Positions 1 through 8,127 of a stretch of 35,644 nucleotides of DNA are shown one piece after another; positions within the stretch are counted from its first letter, which is position 1; every line of letters starts with the position of its first letter. Source of the stretch: Pseudoduganella namucuonensis (lineage in GTDB: Bacteria; Pseudomonadota; Gammaproteobacteria; Burkholderiales; Burkholderiaceae_D); NCBI RefSeq assembly GCF_900116645.1, contig NZ_FPBO01000056.1, forward strand, positions 1-35,644, given 5' to 3'. The position numbers were made by a program, and so were the translations under genes. The notes beneath the pieces were generated by a model. It did not search any database and was not told where the DNA came from. It saw nothing but the letters and a program-made list of their open reading frames with translations.

Positions 1-312
1 ATCGACAAGGACGTGTTACTGGTCAGTGATTCCAACGCTGCTTATCGCTACTTCGCTAGCGAAGCTCAGATTACTCACGAAGTGATCAACCTGAAGGCGA
101 AACAGCGAGTAAGGGGCGCAATCCACGTACAAAACGTCAATGCTTATCACAGTCGCTGTCGCCAATGGTTGGCGCGATTTCATGGCGTCGCAACGCACTA
201 CCTCCCCAACTACCTGGGATGGCGGTGGGCACTGGATGCTCAGCGCATCAATACACCAACGACACTACTGAAAGCAGCGGTCGGCGTATTTCCACACCTA
301 GCCGCGACATAG
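1..312 (+). CDS. IS1595-like transposase, C-terminal fragment (cut by window edge)
   Basis: The frame is open from base 1 to a TAG at 310-312 (103 residues), so the 5' part lies outside the window. The residues resemble the C-terminal half of an IS1595-superfamily DDE transposase: a VSDSNAAYR segment that should carry a catalytic Asp, then QNVNAYHSR, RFHGVATHYLPNYLGWRW and a short tail. Codon use and GC content are visibly lower than in the neighbouring genes, which fits a mobile element. No terminal inverted repeat could be recognised after the stop, and the helicase terminator begins 2 bp later. The element may therefore end exactly here or be truncated. Whether the transposase is intact upstream cannot be told. 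The family call is from remembered motifs, not a search. Confidence 0.75.
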   Translation: MDKDVLLVSDSNAAYRYFASEAQITHEVINLKAKQRVRGAIHVQNVNAYHSRCRQWLARFHGVATHYLPNYLGWRWALDAQRINTPTTLLKAAVGVFPHLAAT

Positions 313-314
313 CC

Positions 315-342
315 AAAAAAAACCACCGGCGGGCGGTGGTTT
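315..342 (-). terminator. Intrinsic terminator of the DEAD-box helicase gene
   Basis: A perfect 8-bp stem (AACCACCG at 321-328, CGGTGGTT at 334-341) encloses a 5-base loop. On the minus strand the stem is followed by an uninterrupted run of T (complement of the A-run at 315-322). It lies 22 bp beyond the helicase stop codon, the classic position and shape for a Rho-independent terminator. Confidence 0.85.
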
Positions 343-363
343 TCGTGGGTGCGGCCAGGGCGA

Positions 364-1833
364 TTAACGGTCGCCGTAGCTGCGGCGCGCGCCGTCGGTG
401 CGGGCGCCTTTGTAGCCGCCGCCGTCGCGGTTGTAGCCGCCTTCGCGCGCCGGGCTGCCGCCATCGCGGCTGAAGCTGGCGCCGTCACGGCTGTAGCCGC
501 CGCCTTCCTTGCGCGGCGCGGGCGCGCCCGCGCCCGGCTTGCTGAAGCTGCGCTGACCGGGCTTGCCGCCGCGGTTGTCGCCCGGCTTCCAGCCGCCTGG
601 ACGGGCCGCCGAACGCGGTGGCGCGGTGCGCTTCGGCTCGAAGCCCTCGACCACGGTGACCGGGATCAGTTGCTTGGTGAAGCGCTCGATGCGCTTCACG
701 TTCATGCCTTCGGCGTGGTTCACCAGCGAGATCGCCAGGCCGTTGCGGCCGGCGCGGCCGGTGCGGCCGATGCGGTGCACATAGTCTTCGGCGAACTTCG
801 GCAGGTCGTAGTTGAACACGTGGGTGATGGTGGGCACGTCGATGCCGCGCGCGGCGACGTCGGTTGCCACCAGCACCTTCACCTGGCCGCGGCGCATGCT
901 GTCCAGGGTGCGGTTGCGCGCGCCCTGGTGCATGTCGCCGTGCAGCGCGGCGGCCGAGAAACCGGCGATGTTCAGGCGGTCGGCGATGGTGTCGGCGTCG
1001 CGCTTGGTGGCGGTGAAGACCACGGCCTGGTCCAGCGTCTCGTCGCGCAGCAGGTGGTCCAGCAGGCGGTTCTTGTGCGACAGGTCGTCCACGAAGTGCG
1101 CGCGCTGGGTGATGTTCTCGTGCTTGTTGGCCGCGCTCATGATCTGGATGATCATCGGGTCCTTGGTGATGCGGCGCGCCATGTTGCCGACCACGCCGTC
1201 CAGCGTGGCGGAGAACAGCATGGTCTGGCGGCTGTCCGGGGTCGCTTCGACGATTTTTTCGATGTCGTCGATGAAGCCCATGTCCAGCATGCGGTCGGCC
1301 TCGTCCAGCACCAGGATCTGCAGCTGCGAGAAGTCGATCTTGCCCGACTCCATGTGGTCGATCAGGCGGCCCGGGGTCGCGACCAGGATTTCAGGATTGC
1401 GCGACAGCAGTTGCATCTGCTTGGGGTAGGGCATGCCGCCCAGGATCGACACGGCCTTGATGCCGCGCAGGTTGACGGCGTACTTGTCGGTGTTGGTGGT
1501 CACTTGCAGGGCCAGTTCGCGGGTCGGGGTCAACACCAGCATTTTTGGCTGCGCGGGCTTGAAACGTGGACGCTCGCCGCGGGCGCGGGATGCTTGCATC
1601 TCCTGGTTCGGCGTTTTGCCGGGAGCGGCGGGCGGCAGGGCGGCCAGACGGGTCAGCGACGGCAGCATGAACGCCGCGGTCTTGCCGGAACCGGTCTGGG
1701 AGGATACCAACAAGTCCTTGCCTGCGATCGCGGCAGGCACGGCCTGCTCTTGGACCGGGGTCGGCGTGGTGTAGCCGGCGTCGGTCAGGGCTTTGAGGAT
1801 GGACGTGTTGATACCAAGTGCTTCAAAAGTCAT
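364..1833 (-). CDS. rhlE: DEAD-box ATP-dependent RNA helicase, RhlE type
   Basis: This 489-residue protein is a superfamily 2 RNA helicase expected to unwind short RNA duplexes in ribosome assembly, RNA decay or cold adaptation. Visible motifs are a Q-motif region (TPTPVQEQ), motif I SQTGSGKT (45-52), PTRELA, DEAD in VLDEADRMLDMGF, SAT, and motif VI HRIGRTGR (353-360). About 28 residues rich in Pro and Arg are inserted between motifs I and Ia. The C-terminal ~100 residues are a basic, Gly/Arg/Ser-rich tail with repeated [YF]xRDG units, typical of RNA-binding helicase extensions. The MTFEALGI start fits the family, although the Shine-Dalgarno is weak. The leader contains a hairpin (separate entry). 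RhlE is preferred over other DEAD-box groups from the overall motif pattern; the exact paralogue is uncertain. Confidence 0.9.
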   Translation of the reverse strand: MTFEALGINTSILKALTDAGYTTPTPVQEQAVPAAIAGKDLLVSSQTGSGKTAAFMLPSLTRLAALPPAAPGKTPNQEMQASRARGERPRFKPAQPKMLVLTPTRELALQVTTNTDKYAVNLRGIKAVSILGGMPYPKQMQLLSRNPEILVATPGRLIDHMESGKIDFSQLQILVLDEADRMLDMGFIDDIEKIVEATPDSRQTMLFSATLDGVVGNMARRITKDPMIIQIMSAANKHENITQRAHFVDDLSHKNRLLDHLLRDETLDQAVVFTATKRDADTIADRLNIAGFSAAALHGDMHQGARNRTLDSMRRGQVKVLVATDVAARGIDVPTITHVFNYDLPKFAEDYVHRIGRTGRAGRNGLAISLVNHAEGMNVKRIERFTKQLIPVTVVEGFEPKRTAPPRSAARPGGWKPGDNRGGKPGQRSFSKPGAGAPAPRKEGGGYSRDGASFSRDGGSPAREGGYNRDGGGYKGARTDGARRSYGDR

Positions 1834-2235
1834 TCTTATCTTTCGTAAAAATCAGCGTTCGTGCGAAAACGCAGAACGCAAAATAGCAACGCCAACCAAA
1901 CGAAATGACTCTAAACGGTGTGATTAGAAATTTCGGCACAAAAGCTTTGCGCCGGGACGGTGTCTGAGGCGACACACAAGGCGGGGGGCTTTATTCAAGC
2001 ATCATCAGGAACGATGCGCTAAGGCTTGCGTAGCTGCTAGTTATTATTAAGTCACTGCGGTGTTGCAGCGCACAAGCGAGCATAATACAGCAGTTTCTCC
2101 TATAAAGCGAGGGCAAATTCTTACGTGTGGCTTACAACGCCCCGCGCGCGGCCATTTTCGCGGAATTTTAACCCCGATCCTCCCGCTCCTCCGTTTCATG
2201 AACGTGCCGGTTGTTCCGGAGTTCAGGAGGATGCC
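1834..2235. other. Divergent intergenic region between helicase and VIT-domain genes
   Basis: These 402 bp lie between two divergent genes and are much more AT-rich than the flanking coding sequence. They hold the helicase leader hairpin (1855-1879) and several AT-rich stretches near 2040-2105, including CATAAT and TATAAA hexamers. None of these has a convincing -35 partner at 16-18 bp. A strong AGGAGG Shine-Dalgarno lies just before the VIT gene start at 2236. I see no convincing small gene here. Confidence 0.6.
1855..1879 (-). promoter_or_regulatory. Leader hairpin with following U-tract, upstream of the helicase start
   Basis: On the minus strand GCGTTC-TGCG-TTTT-CGCA-C-GAACGC forms a 10-bp stem with a single bulged base and a TTTT loop. 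It is followed by TGATTTTTACG and then the helicase ATG, 21 nt downstream of the stem. The arrangement resembles an intrinsic terminator/attenuator or a translation-modulating hairpin in the helicase 5' leader. The structure is seen in sequence; its function is inferred. Confidence 0.5.
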
Positions 2236-5145
2236 ATGTTGACGCGTTTGTTTGCCCTAGTCTTGTTGCTGGCCGCCATGTGCGGCGCCCGGGCGGCGCA
2301 GCCGCCGCTGATGGAGACCCTGCGCGGCGAACGGCCGGTGCGCCTGCAAAGCCTGCACGTGGGAACGGCCATCAGCGGCGGCATGGCCGAAACCACGGTC
2401 ACCATGGTGTTCCACAACCCCAATCCCCGCGCGCTGGAGGGCCAGCTGCATTTCCCCTTGGCGGACGGCCGGCAAATCACCGCGTTCGCGCTGGACATCG
2501 ACGGCGCCCTGCGGCCCGCCGTGCCGGTGGAGAAGAGCCGGGGACGGCAGATACTGGAGGAGGTGGAGCGGCAGGGCGTGGATCCGGCGCTGCTGGAGCA
2601 CACCCTGGGTGACAACTTCAAGCTGCGCGTGTATCCGATCCCGGCGCGGGGCACGCGCACGGTGGAATTGACCTACGTCGAGCCGCTGACGCGCGATGGC
2701 GGCGACTGGGTCTACCGGCTGCCGCTGGGCTTCGCTGGTCCGATGGCCGATTTCACCTTCGACGCGCAGGTGCGGGGCGCGTCGGCGGCGCCCCGCGCCA
2801 GCGGCGCACTGGGCGACCTGGCCTTCGACGCCATGCACGGCGGCTACCGCGCGTCGGTGGCGCGCGGCGGCTTCAATCCGGATGGCGAAGTGCTGCTGCG
2901 CGTGCCCGCCCCGCGGCGCGCGCAGGCCTACGTGCAGCGGTTCGAGGGCGAGACCTATTTCGTGGCCGAGGCGCCGGTGTCCGCGCGGCGCGCGCCGCGC
3001 GTGCTGCCGCGCGTGGTGGGACTGCTGTGGGACAGCTCGGGCTCCGGCGCCGGCCGCGCGCATGAGCGGGAGCTGGCGCTGCTGGACCGCTACTTCAAGG
3101 CCGTGGGCCAGGCCGAGGTGCGCCTGGTGCAGCTGCGCGACCGCGCCGGCGCGGCGCAAACGTTCCAGGTCCGGCAGGGGCGCTGGGACGCCTTGCGCAA
3201 CGCCCTGCGCTCGGTCGATTACGACGGCGCCAGCGCGCTGGCCGACTGGAAGGCGCAGGCGGACGTGAACGAATACCTGCTGGTCGGCGACGGCATGCTC
3301 AATTACGGCGCGGCGCGCTTCCCGACGCTTGCGCCGGGGCAGCGCCTGTACGCGATCAATTCCTCGGCCAGCGCGGACACCGGGCGGCTGGCGGCGGTGG
3401 CCGAGCGCACCGGCGGCGCCCTGGTGCAACTGCAGGCGGGCCAGGACGGCGCCGCGGCCGAGACGCTGTTGACGGATGGTGCGCGCGTGCAGGGACTGCG
3501 CGCCGAGGGCGCGGGCGAGCTGCTGGTGGACAGCGGCGCGATCCGCCAGGGTCTGGTGCGGGTGGCGGGCAAGCTGACCGGGACGTCGGCCCAGGTGGCG
3601 TTCACGCTGGCGCAGCCGGGCGGCGCGGTGGAGGTGAAGGTGGCGGTGGACGCCTCGTCGGCCACGCACCGGCAGGCGGCGTGGATGTGGGCCGGCTACA
3701 AGCTGCGCGAGCTGGAGGGCGATTTCGAATCGCGCCGCGCGGCCATACGCAGGCTGGGCGCGAAGTTCGGCATGCCGACCCGCGAGACTTCACTGCTGGT
3801 GCTGGAACGGATGGATGACTATGTCCGCCACGACGTGACGCCGCCGCCGTCGATGCGGGCGGAGTATGAGAAGCTGCGCGCCGAGCGTGGCGCCACGCTG
3901 GCCCGGCGCCGCGACAAGCAGCTGGAGTCGGTGGTGCGGCAGTTCGAGCAGAAGGTGGCGTGGTGGGAGCGCAGCTATCCGAAGGACCGGGCCAAGCCCA
4001 TCCCGCCCTTGCCGCCCGTGACGCCCCTGGGGGCAGCCATGGACGCGCGCCGCGCCGCGAGCATGGCCGAAGGCGTGAACAAGAGCGTGGCGGCGCGCGA
4101 GGAGCGCCGGGCCGCGCCGCCGCCCATGCCGTCGCCCGCGCCCATGGCGGGCGCGCCGGTGATGGCGATGCGGCTGGCGCAGGATGCCGCTCCGGCGCTG
4201 GAGCAGGCGGCCGGTTCCGGCGCCGCCCAGCCCTCCATCGGCATCGCCTTGAAGAAGTGGAGCGCGAACGCGCCTTACATCGCGCGCATGAAGGCCGCCG
4301 CCGGCGACGCGCTGTACGCGGTCTACCTGGATGAAAAGCCGTCATGGTCCAACAGCAGCGCCTTCTACCTGGACGCCGCCGACATGCTGGCCGAGCGCGG
4401 CCAGCGCGACCTGGCGCTGCGGGTGTTGTCCAACCTGGCCGAGATGGAGCTGGAGAACCGCCACGTGCTGCGCATCCTCGGCTACCGGCTGCTGCAGATG
4501 GGCGAGCCGGCGCTGGCCATCCCGGTCTTCGAACAGGTGCGCCAGCTGGCCGAGGAGGAGCCGCAATCGTTCCGCGACCTGGGGCTGGCCTACGCGGCGG
4601 CCGGCAAGCCGCAACAGGCGGTGGAGCAGCTGTACGAGGTGGTGCTGCGGCCCTGGGATGGCCGCTTCGCCGAGATCGAACTGATCGCGCTGGCCGAAAT
4701 GAACGCCGTCATCGCCGCCGCGCCGGCGCGCGCGGTGGACACCGGCGGCATCGACTCGCGCCTGCTGCGCAACTTGCCGCTGGACGTGCGCGCCGTGATG
4801 ACCTGGGACGCGGACAACAGCGACATGGACCTGTGGGTGACCGATCCGAATGGCGAGAAGTGCTACTACGGCCATCGCGACACCCGCCAGGGCGGCCGCA
4901 TGTCGCGCGACTTCACGGGCGGCTACGGGCCGGAGGAGTTCTCGCTGCGGGTGGCCAAGCCGGGCAGGTATCGCGTGGAGGCCAACTTCTTCGGCGACCG
5001 CCAGCAACTGGTGGCTGGCGCCACCACGCTGCAATTGCGCTTGACCACCCGCTTCGGCACGCCCGCCGCCAGGGATGAAATGGTCACCCTGCGCCTGAAG
5101 GGGCAGGGCAGCACGGTGCTGGTGGGGGAGTTCGAGGTGCGCTGA
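2236..5145 (+). CDS. Exported VIT / VWA-like / TPR / DUF2135 protein
   Basis: The start at 2236 was chosen because AGGAGG lies 4 bp upstream and it opens a signal peptide (MLTRLFALVLLLAAM..., probable cleavage after ARAA). The longer frame from 2125 has no such leader. The 969-residue product has a VIT domain (about 20-135) and a VWA-like region with an intact DxSxS metal-site motif (DSSGS, 266-270). A charged, helix-prone Arg/Lys/Glu segment spans about 535-600, followed by a Pro/Ala/Met linker, a TPR-like helical region (about 695-830) and a C-terminal DUF2135/YfaP-like domain with DMDLWVTDPNGE and SRDFTGGYGPEEF. It is probably periplasmic; no C-terminal anchor is visible. VIT-VWA proteins are usually binding or scaffold proteins, and the substrate is unknown. 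It converges on the sigma/anti-sigma-like pair with a 13-bp gap, so a functional link is possible but unproven. Confidence 0.85.
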   Translation: MLTRLFALVLLLAAMCGARAAQPPLMETLRGERPVRLQSLHVGTAISGGMAETTVTMVFHNPNPRALEGQLHFPLADGRQITAFALDIDGALRPAVPVEKSRGRQILEEVERQGVDPALLEHTLGDNFKLRVYPIPARGTRTVELTYVEPLTRDGGDWVYRLPLGFAGPMADFTFDAQVRGASAAPRASGALGDLAFDAMHGGYRASVARGGFNPDGEVLLRVPAPRRAQAYVQRFEGETYFVAEAPVSARRAPRVLPRVVGLLWDSSGSGAGRAHERELALLDRYFKAVGQAEVRLVQLRDRAGAAQTFQVRQGRWDALRNALRSVDYDGASALADWKAQADVNEYLLVGDGMLNYGAARFPTLAPGQRLYAINSSASADTGRLAAVAERTGGALVQLQAGQDGAAAETLLTDGARVQGLRAEGAGELLVDSGAIRQGLVRVAGKLTGTSAQVAFTLAQPGGAVEVKVAVDASSATHRQAAWMWAGYKLRELEGDFESRRAAIRRLGAKFGMPTRETSLLVLERMDDYVRHDVTPPPSMRAEYEKLRAERGATLARRRDKQLESVVRQFEQKVAWWERSYPKDRAKPIPPLPPVTPLGAAMDARRAASMAEGVNKSVAAREERRAAPPPMPSPAPMAGAPVMAMRLAQDAAPALEQAAGSGAAQPSIGIALKKWSANAPYIARMKAAAGDALYAVYLDEKPSWSNSSAFYLDAADMLAERGQRDLALRVLSNLAEMELENRHVLRILGYRLLQMGEPALAIPVFEQVRQLAEEEPQSFRDLGLAYAAAGKPQQAVEQLYEVVLRPWDGRFAEIELIALAEMNAVIAAAPARAVDTGGIDSRLLRNLPLDVRAVMTWDADNSDMDLWVTDPNGEKCYYGHRDTRQGGRMSRDFTGGYGPEEFSLRVAKPGRYRVEANFFGDRQQLVAGATTLQLRLTTRFGTPAARDEMVTLRLKGQGSTVLVGEFEVR

Positions 5146-5158
5146 TCGCGCTGGCGCC

Positions 5159-6550
5159 TTACTCCGACGGCGCGCGCAGCTGCTCCGAAATGGAGTCCGG
5201 TACCGGGTAGCCCGGGTGGCTGGCGCGGAACTTTCTCAATTCGGCTTGGGCTTCGGGGCGCTGGCCTTTGTTCAGCAGGTCCTCGATGTGGGCCAGCGCC
5301 GCTTTGGCGCTGGCGACCTGGGATGGCGTCCATATCGGGGCGGATGGGCGGGACGGGGCCGCGTTCCCGAGACCGGCCGGGATCGACGTGGCCTGGCGCT
5401 CACTTGTTTTCGCCATCGCCTCTTCCTGTACGAAAGAGTGCGCGGTTGCCGGGGCGGGAGGCGGGGCGAGGGCCGGTTTGCCTGGCCATGCGGGGGGCGG
5501 GGGCGCTGGCTGCGAGGCGGCCATGGGGGCCGGCGCGGGGGGCGGCGGCTGCTGGACCACCGGGGCGGGGGATGCCAGCCTGCGCTCGATTTGCGGAGCC
5601 TCGCCCTTGGGCGCGGCGGCCACGCGCTGCGCGCGGCGTGCCGCTTCCGCGCGCGCGGCGTCGGCGGTGGCCTTCGCCCGCGCGGATTCCGCCTTCTCCC
5701 GGGTCTTTTGCGCCGCGCGGGCTTCGCTGGCGGCAGCGGCCTTTTTCCGCGCATCCGCGGCGTCCCGTCGCTCAACGGACGGAGAGGCCGCCGGTTTGGC
5801 GGCGGCATCGCCCTTGCCCGCGTCCCGCGCCGTCGAGAGGGTCGCGACCGGCGCCGGTGAGGTGGGTGCGGCCGGCGGCGGGGCAGCGGGCGCGTCGACC
5901 GGAGCCGCCGGAGCCGCGGCGGCGTCGGATGAGGCGCGGGGCGCGGACGATGGCGCGGACGATTCGGGCCCGGCGCTCGGCTCAGGCGTGGCGGCCGCTT
6001 CCAATGGCGGCGGAGGCGGCAGCGTGGTGTCGGGGATCATGGCGGTGGCCGGCGCCTGGCGCGCCTCGTCCTGCTGCCACAGGGGCAGCGCCAAGGAGAT
6101 GGCGGTGACGCCGGCGGCCAGGGCCAGCGGCATGCGCCAGCGCTCCTGCCAGCGCGGCGCGCGGGGCGCGAGCGGCGGAATGGCGCGGCGGACGCTGGCC
6201 GGGACGGCCTCTTTGGCGGGACGCGCGGCGGGCTCGTTGGCGGATGGCGCCGGGGCATCGGCCAGCCAGCGCGCGGGCGGCCGCAGCGGGGCGAGGGGCG
6301 CCGCCGCGCGCACGGGCGATTCCCCCGGCGCCGCCGCGCCGGAAGCGGCGGCCCCGTCCCGCGCCGCCTTCTCGGCTGCCATCATGGTCGCGACGCGCGC
6401 CTGGATGGCGGCGTCCTGTTCGGGCGTGGGGCGCGGCTGGTCCAGCGCCGCGAGGTCGCGCGCGAGCGGGCCTTCGCCGCGCAGGAAGGCGTCGAATTCC
6501 TCGTCGTCGAGCGGCTCGCCGCCGCTCCGGTCCTGGTCCTTGCCTGTCAT
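5159..6550 (-). CDS. Proline/alanine-rich single-pass membrane protein, probable anti-sigma factor
   Basis: The start at 6550 overlaps the sigma-factor stop by 4 bp (ATGA), implying translational coupling. The 463-residue product has an acidic N-terminal part (MTGKDQDRSGGEPLDDEEFD...) that would be cytoplasmic. One membrane segment follows at about 140-160 (MPLALAAGVTAISLALPLW). A long Pro/Ala/Lys-rich, probably extended periplasmic region includes an Ala/Lys/Arg/Glu-rich helical stretch. A short C-terminal helical unit (KAALAHIEDLLNKGQRPEAQAELRKF) resembles one TPR. The topology and the partner gene suggest an anti-sigma factor, but no zinc-binding HxxxCxxC motif is present. The anti-sigma role is inferred from gene order alone. 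A proline-rich region spanning the periplasm also recalls TonB-like linkers. Confidence 0.7.
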   Translation of the reverse strand: MTGKDQDRSGGEPLDDEEFDAFLRGEGPLARDLAALDQPRPTPEQDAAIQARVATMMAAEKAARDGAAASGAAAPGESPVRAAAPLAPLRPPARWLADAPAPSANEPAARPAKEAVPASVRRAIPPLAPRAPRWQERWRMPLALAAGVTAISLALPLWQQDEARQAPATAMIPDTTLPPPPPLEAAATPEPSAGPESSAPSSAPRASSDAAAAPAAPVDAPAAPPPAAPTSPAPVATLSTARDAGKGDAAAKPAASPSVERRDAADARKKAAAASEARAAQKTREKAESARAKATADAARAEAARRAQRVAAAPKGEAPQIERRLASPAPVVQQPPPPAPAPMAASQPAPPPPAWPGKPALAPPPAPATAHSFVQEEAMAKTSERQATSIPAGLGNAAPSRPSAPIWTPSQVASAKAALAHIEDLLNKGQRPEAQAELRKFRASHPGYPVPDSISEQLRAPSE

Positions 6551-7113
6551 GCCTGTTCCTCCCGCGCGGACGGCGCCGCCGCGTAATGCTCGCGCAGCTT
6601 GCGCATCGCGTAGCGCAGGCGGCTCTTCACCGTCTCCACCGGCGCCGCCACCAGCGCGGCGATCTCCTCGAGACTCATGCCGCTGAATTGTTGCAGTATA
6701 AGCGCTTCCTTCTGCTCGGCGGGCAACGCGTGGATGGCCGCGTGCAGCGCGCGGTCGCGCTGGCGCGCCTCCAGCTCGGCGTCGGCCCCTTGCCGGGCGG
6801 GCTCGGGCGGATCGAGGGCCGATCCGTCGGCCACCAACGCCTGCGGCTGGCGCAGCAGGTCGGTCAGACGGTTGCGGGCGATCTGGTACAGATAGGTGCG
6901 GAAGCTGGCTTGCGGCTGGTACTGGGCGCGCGCCTGGTGCAGGCCGGTCCAGCTGTCCTGGGCGATCTCGTCGACCCAGTCCCGGCGCGGCGAGCGCCAC
7001 GCCAGAAAACGATACAGGCCGCCGCTATGGCGGCGGTACAGCTCCTCGAAGGCGGACAAGTCGCCTTCGCGGTAGCGCAGCATCAGGACTTCGTCGGAGG
7101 GAGGGTTGTGCAT
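6547..7113 (-). CDS. ECF-family RNA polymerase sigma factor
   Basis: This 188-residue protein has the two-domain ECF layout. Region 2 (about 8-90: GDLSAFEELYRRH, then ARNRLTDLLR) binds core polymerase and the -10 element. Region 4 (about 128-175: LPAEQKEALILQQFSGMSLEEIA, then VKSRLRYAMRKLRE) carries the helix-turn-helix for the -35 element. It directs transcription of a dedicated regulon, whose inducing signal is unknown. It lies 42 bp after fabI and overlaps the putative anti-sigma gene. Its start has no clear Shine-Dalgarno: an 11-bp GC hairpin ends 7 bp upstream of the ATG, so translation may depend on fabI or on that structure. No ECF-type autoregulatory promoter is evident in the short gap. 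A later ATG at 7083 is possible but also lacks a ribosome site. Confidence 0.9.
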   Translation of the reverse strand: MHNPPSDEVLMLRYREGDLSAFEELYRRHSGGLYRFLAWRSPRRDWVDEIAQDSWTGLHQARAQYQPQASFRTYLYQIARNRLTDLLRQPQALVADGSALDPPEPARQGADAELEARQRDRALHAAIHALPAEQKEALILQQFSGMSLEEIAALVAAPVETVKSRLRYAMRKLREHYAAAPSAREEQA

Positions 7114-7120
7114 GCTGCGC

Positions 7121-7147
7121 GCCGCCGCCCGGCCAGCGGGCGGCGGC
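7121..7147 (-). other. Strong GC hairpin between fabI and the ECF sigma gene
   Basis: A perfect 11-bp inverted repeat (GCCGCCGCCCG at 7121-7131, CGGGCGGCGGC at 7137-7147) encloses a 5-base loop. It occupies most of the 42-bp gap between the fabI stop and the sigma-factor start. There is no T-run on the minus-strand 3' side, so it is not a standard intrinsic terminator. It could stabilise the fabI mRNA or limit readthrough or translation into the sigma gene. Confidence 0.6.
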
Positions 7148-7155
7148 TTCGGTGC

Positions 7156-7947
7156 TTACTGGTAATCGCCGGCGTTCAGGCCCATCACGTGCGAGAAGCC
7201 GCCGTCGACGTACAGGATGTCGCCGGTCATGCCGGAGGCCAGGTCGGACAGCAGGAAGGCGGCGGTGTTGCCGACCTCCTCGATCGTCACGTTGCGGCGC
7301 AGCGGCGCGTGCGAGGCGGCGAAGCCGAGCAGCTTGCCGAAGTCCTTGATGCCGGAGGCGGCCAGGGTCTTGATCGGGCCGGCCGAGATGCCGTTGGCGC
7401 GGATGCCCTTTTGGCCCAGGTTCTCGGCCAGGTAGCGCACCGACGCCTCCAGCGAGGCCTTGGCCAGGCCCATGGTGTTGTAGTAGGGGATGGCGCGCAC
7501 CGCGCCCAGGTACGACAGCGTCAGCAGCGACGAGCCTTCCTTCAGCAGCGGCAGCGCGGCCTTGGCCATGGCCGGGAAGCTGTAGGCCGAGATGTCGTGG
7601 GCGATGCGGAAGTTCTCGCGGGTCAGGCCGTCCAGGAACTCGCCGGCGATGGCTTCGCGCGGCGCGAAGCCGATCGCGTGCACCAGGCCGTCCAGCTGCT
7701 GCCATTCCTTGCCCAGGTCGGTGAACAGGGCGGCGATCTGCTCATCGCTCGAGACGTCGCAGTCGTACACCAGTTTGCTGCCGAACTCGGCGGCGAACTC
7801 GGTGATGCGGTCCTTGAAGCGCTCGCCCACGTAGGTGAAGGCCAGTTCGGCGCCTTCGCGGTGGCAGGCCTTGGCGATGCCGTAGGCGATCGACCGGTTC
7901 GACAGGAGGCCCGTGATGAGGATTTTTTTGCCTTGCAAGAATGCCAT
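7156..7947 (-). CDS. fabI: Enoyl-[acyl-carrier-protein] reductase (NADH), FabI
   Basis: FabI catalyses the last reduction of each cycle of type II fatty acid elongation, in the cytoplasm, and is the target of triclosan and the diazaborines. The 263-residue length matches the family. The start (MAFLQGKKILITG) sits 7 bp after a GGAG Shine-Dalgarno; the frame extends upstream but without support. Visible are the FabI-type cofactor motif with GLLSNRSIAYGIA, and the catalytic Tyr156 and Lys163 in YYNTMGLAK, at the same numbers as in E. coli. Tyr146, and AIGF around residue 93, also match. A sigma70 promoter lies about 110 bp upstream. It is followed by the ECF sigma gene on the same strand, with a GC hairpin between them. 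Confidence 0.97.
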   Translation of the reverse strand: MAFLQGKKILITGLLSNRSIAYGIAKACHREGAELAFTYVGERFKDRITEFAAEFGSKLVYDCDVSSDEQIAALFTDLGKEWQQLDGLVHAIGFAPREAIAGEFLDGLTRENFRIAHDISAYSFPAMAKAALPLLKEGSSLLTLSYLGAVRAIPYYNTMGLAKASLEASVRYLAENLGQKGIRANGISAGPIKTLAASGIKDFGKLLGFAASHAPLRRNVTIEEVGNTAAFLLSDLASGMTGDILYVDGGFSHVMGLNAGDYQ

Positions 7948-8060
7948 ATTCACTCCGATTACTACTGCTGCGATGGCACGCGCGCGCTGCGGCGGCGTCA
8001 ACGACAGTATGGGTTGTTTGTTCTAGTTGAGGGTGGGGGACCCGATACCGCAAGAACGAG

Positions 8061-8089
8061 ATTGTAGGACGTCGCTGCCGCGACTGCAA
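8061..8089 (-). promoter_or_regulatory. Sigma70 promoter for fabI
   Basis: On the minus strand TTGCAG (8084-8089) and TACAAT (8061-8066) are separated by exactly 17 bp, close to the consensus. Transcription would start near 8054, giving a leader of roughly 105-110 nt before the fabI ATG at 7947. No other gene lies between. Confidence 0.75.
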
Positions 8090-8127
8090 CTTTTCGTCGC
8101 GAACGCGGCGGCACGCCTGTGCTATTC

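Noticed and set aside
349..1848. 499-residue plus-strand frame opposite the helicase
   Set aside because: Mirror of the helicase codons with no recognisable domain; the minus-strand frame has all DEAD-box motifs.
2008..2034. GGAAC-N16-CGTA resembling an ECF-sigma promoter upstream of the VIT gene
   Set aside because: The match is short and expected by chance, and it would leave a leader of about 200 nt. It would become interesting only if repeated upstream of other sigma-linked genes.
2125..2235. Upstream extension of the VIT-domain gene
   Set aside because: The extra 37 residues are Pro/Arg-rich, lack a ribosome site, and would bury the signal peptide; AGGAGG precedes 2236.
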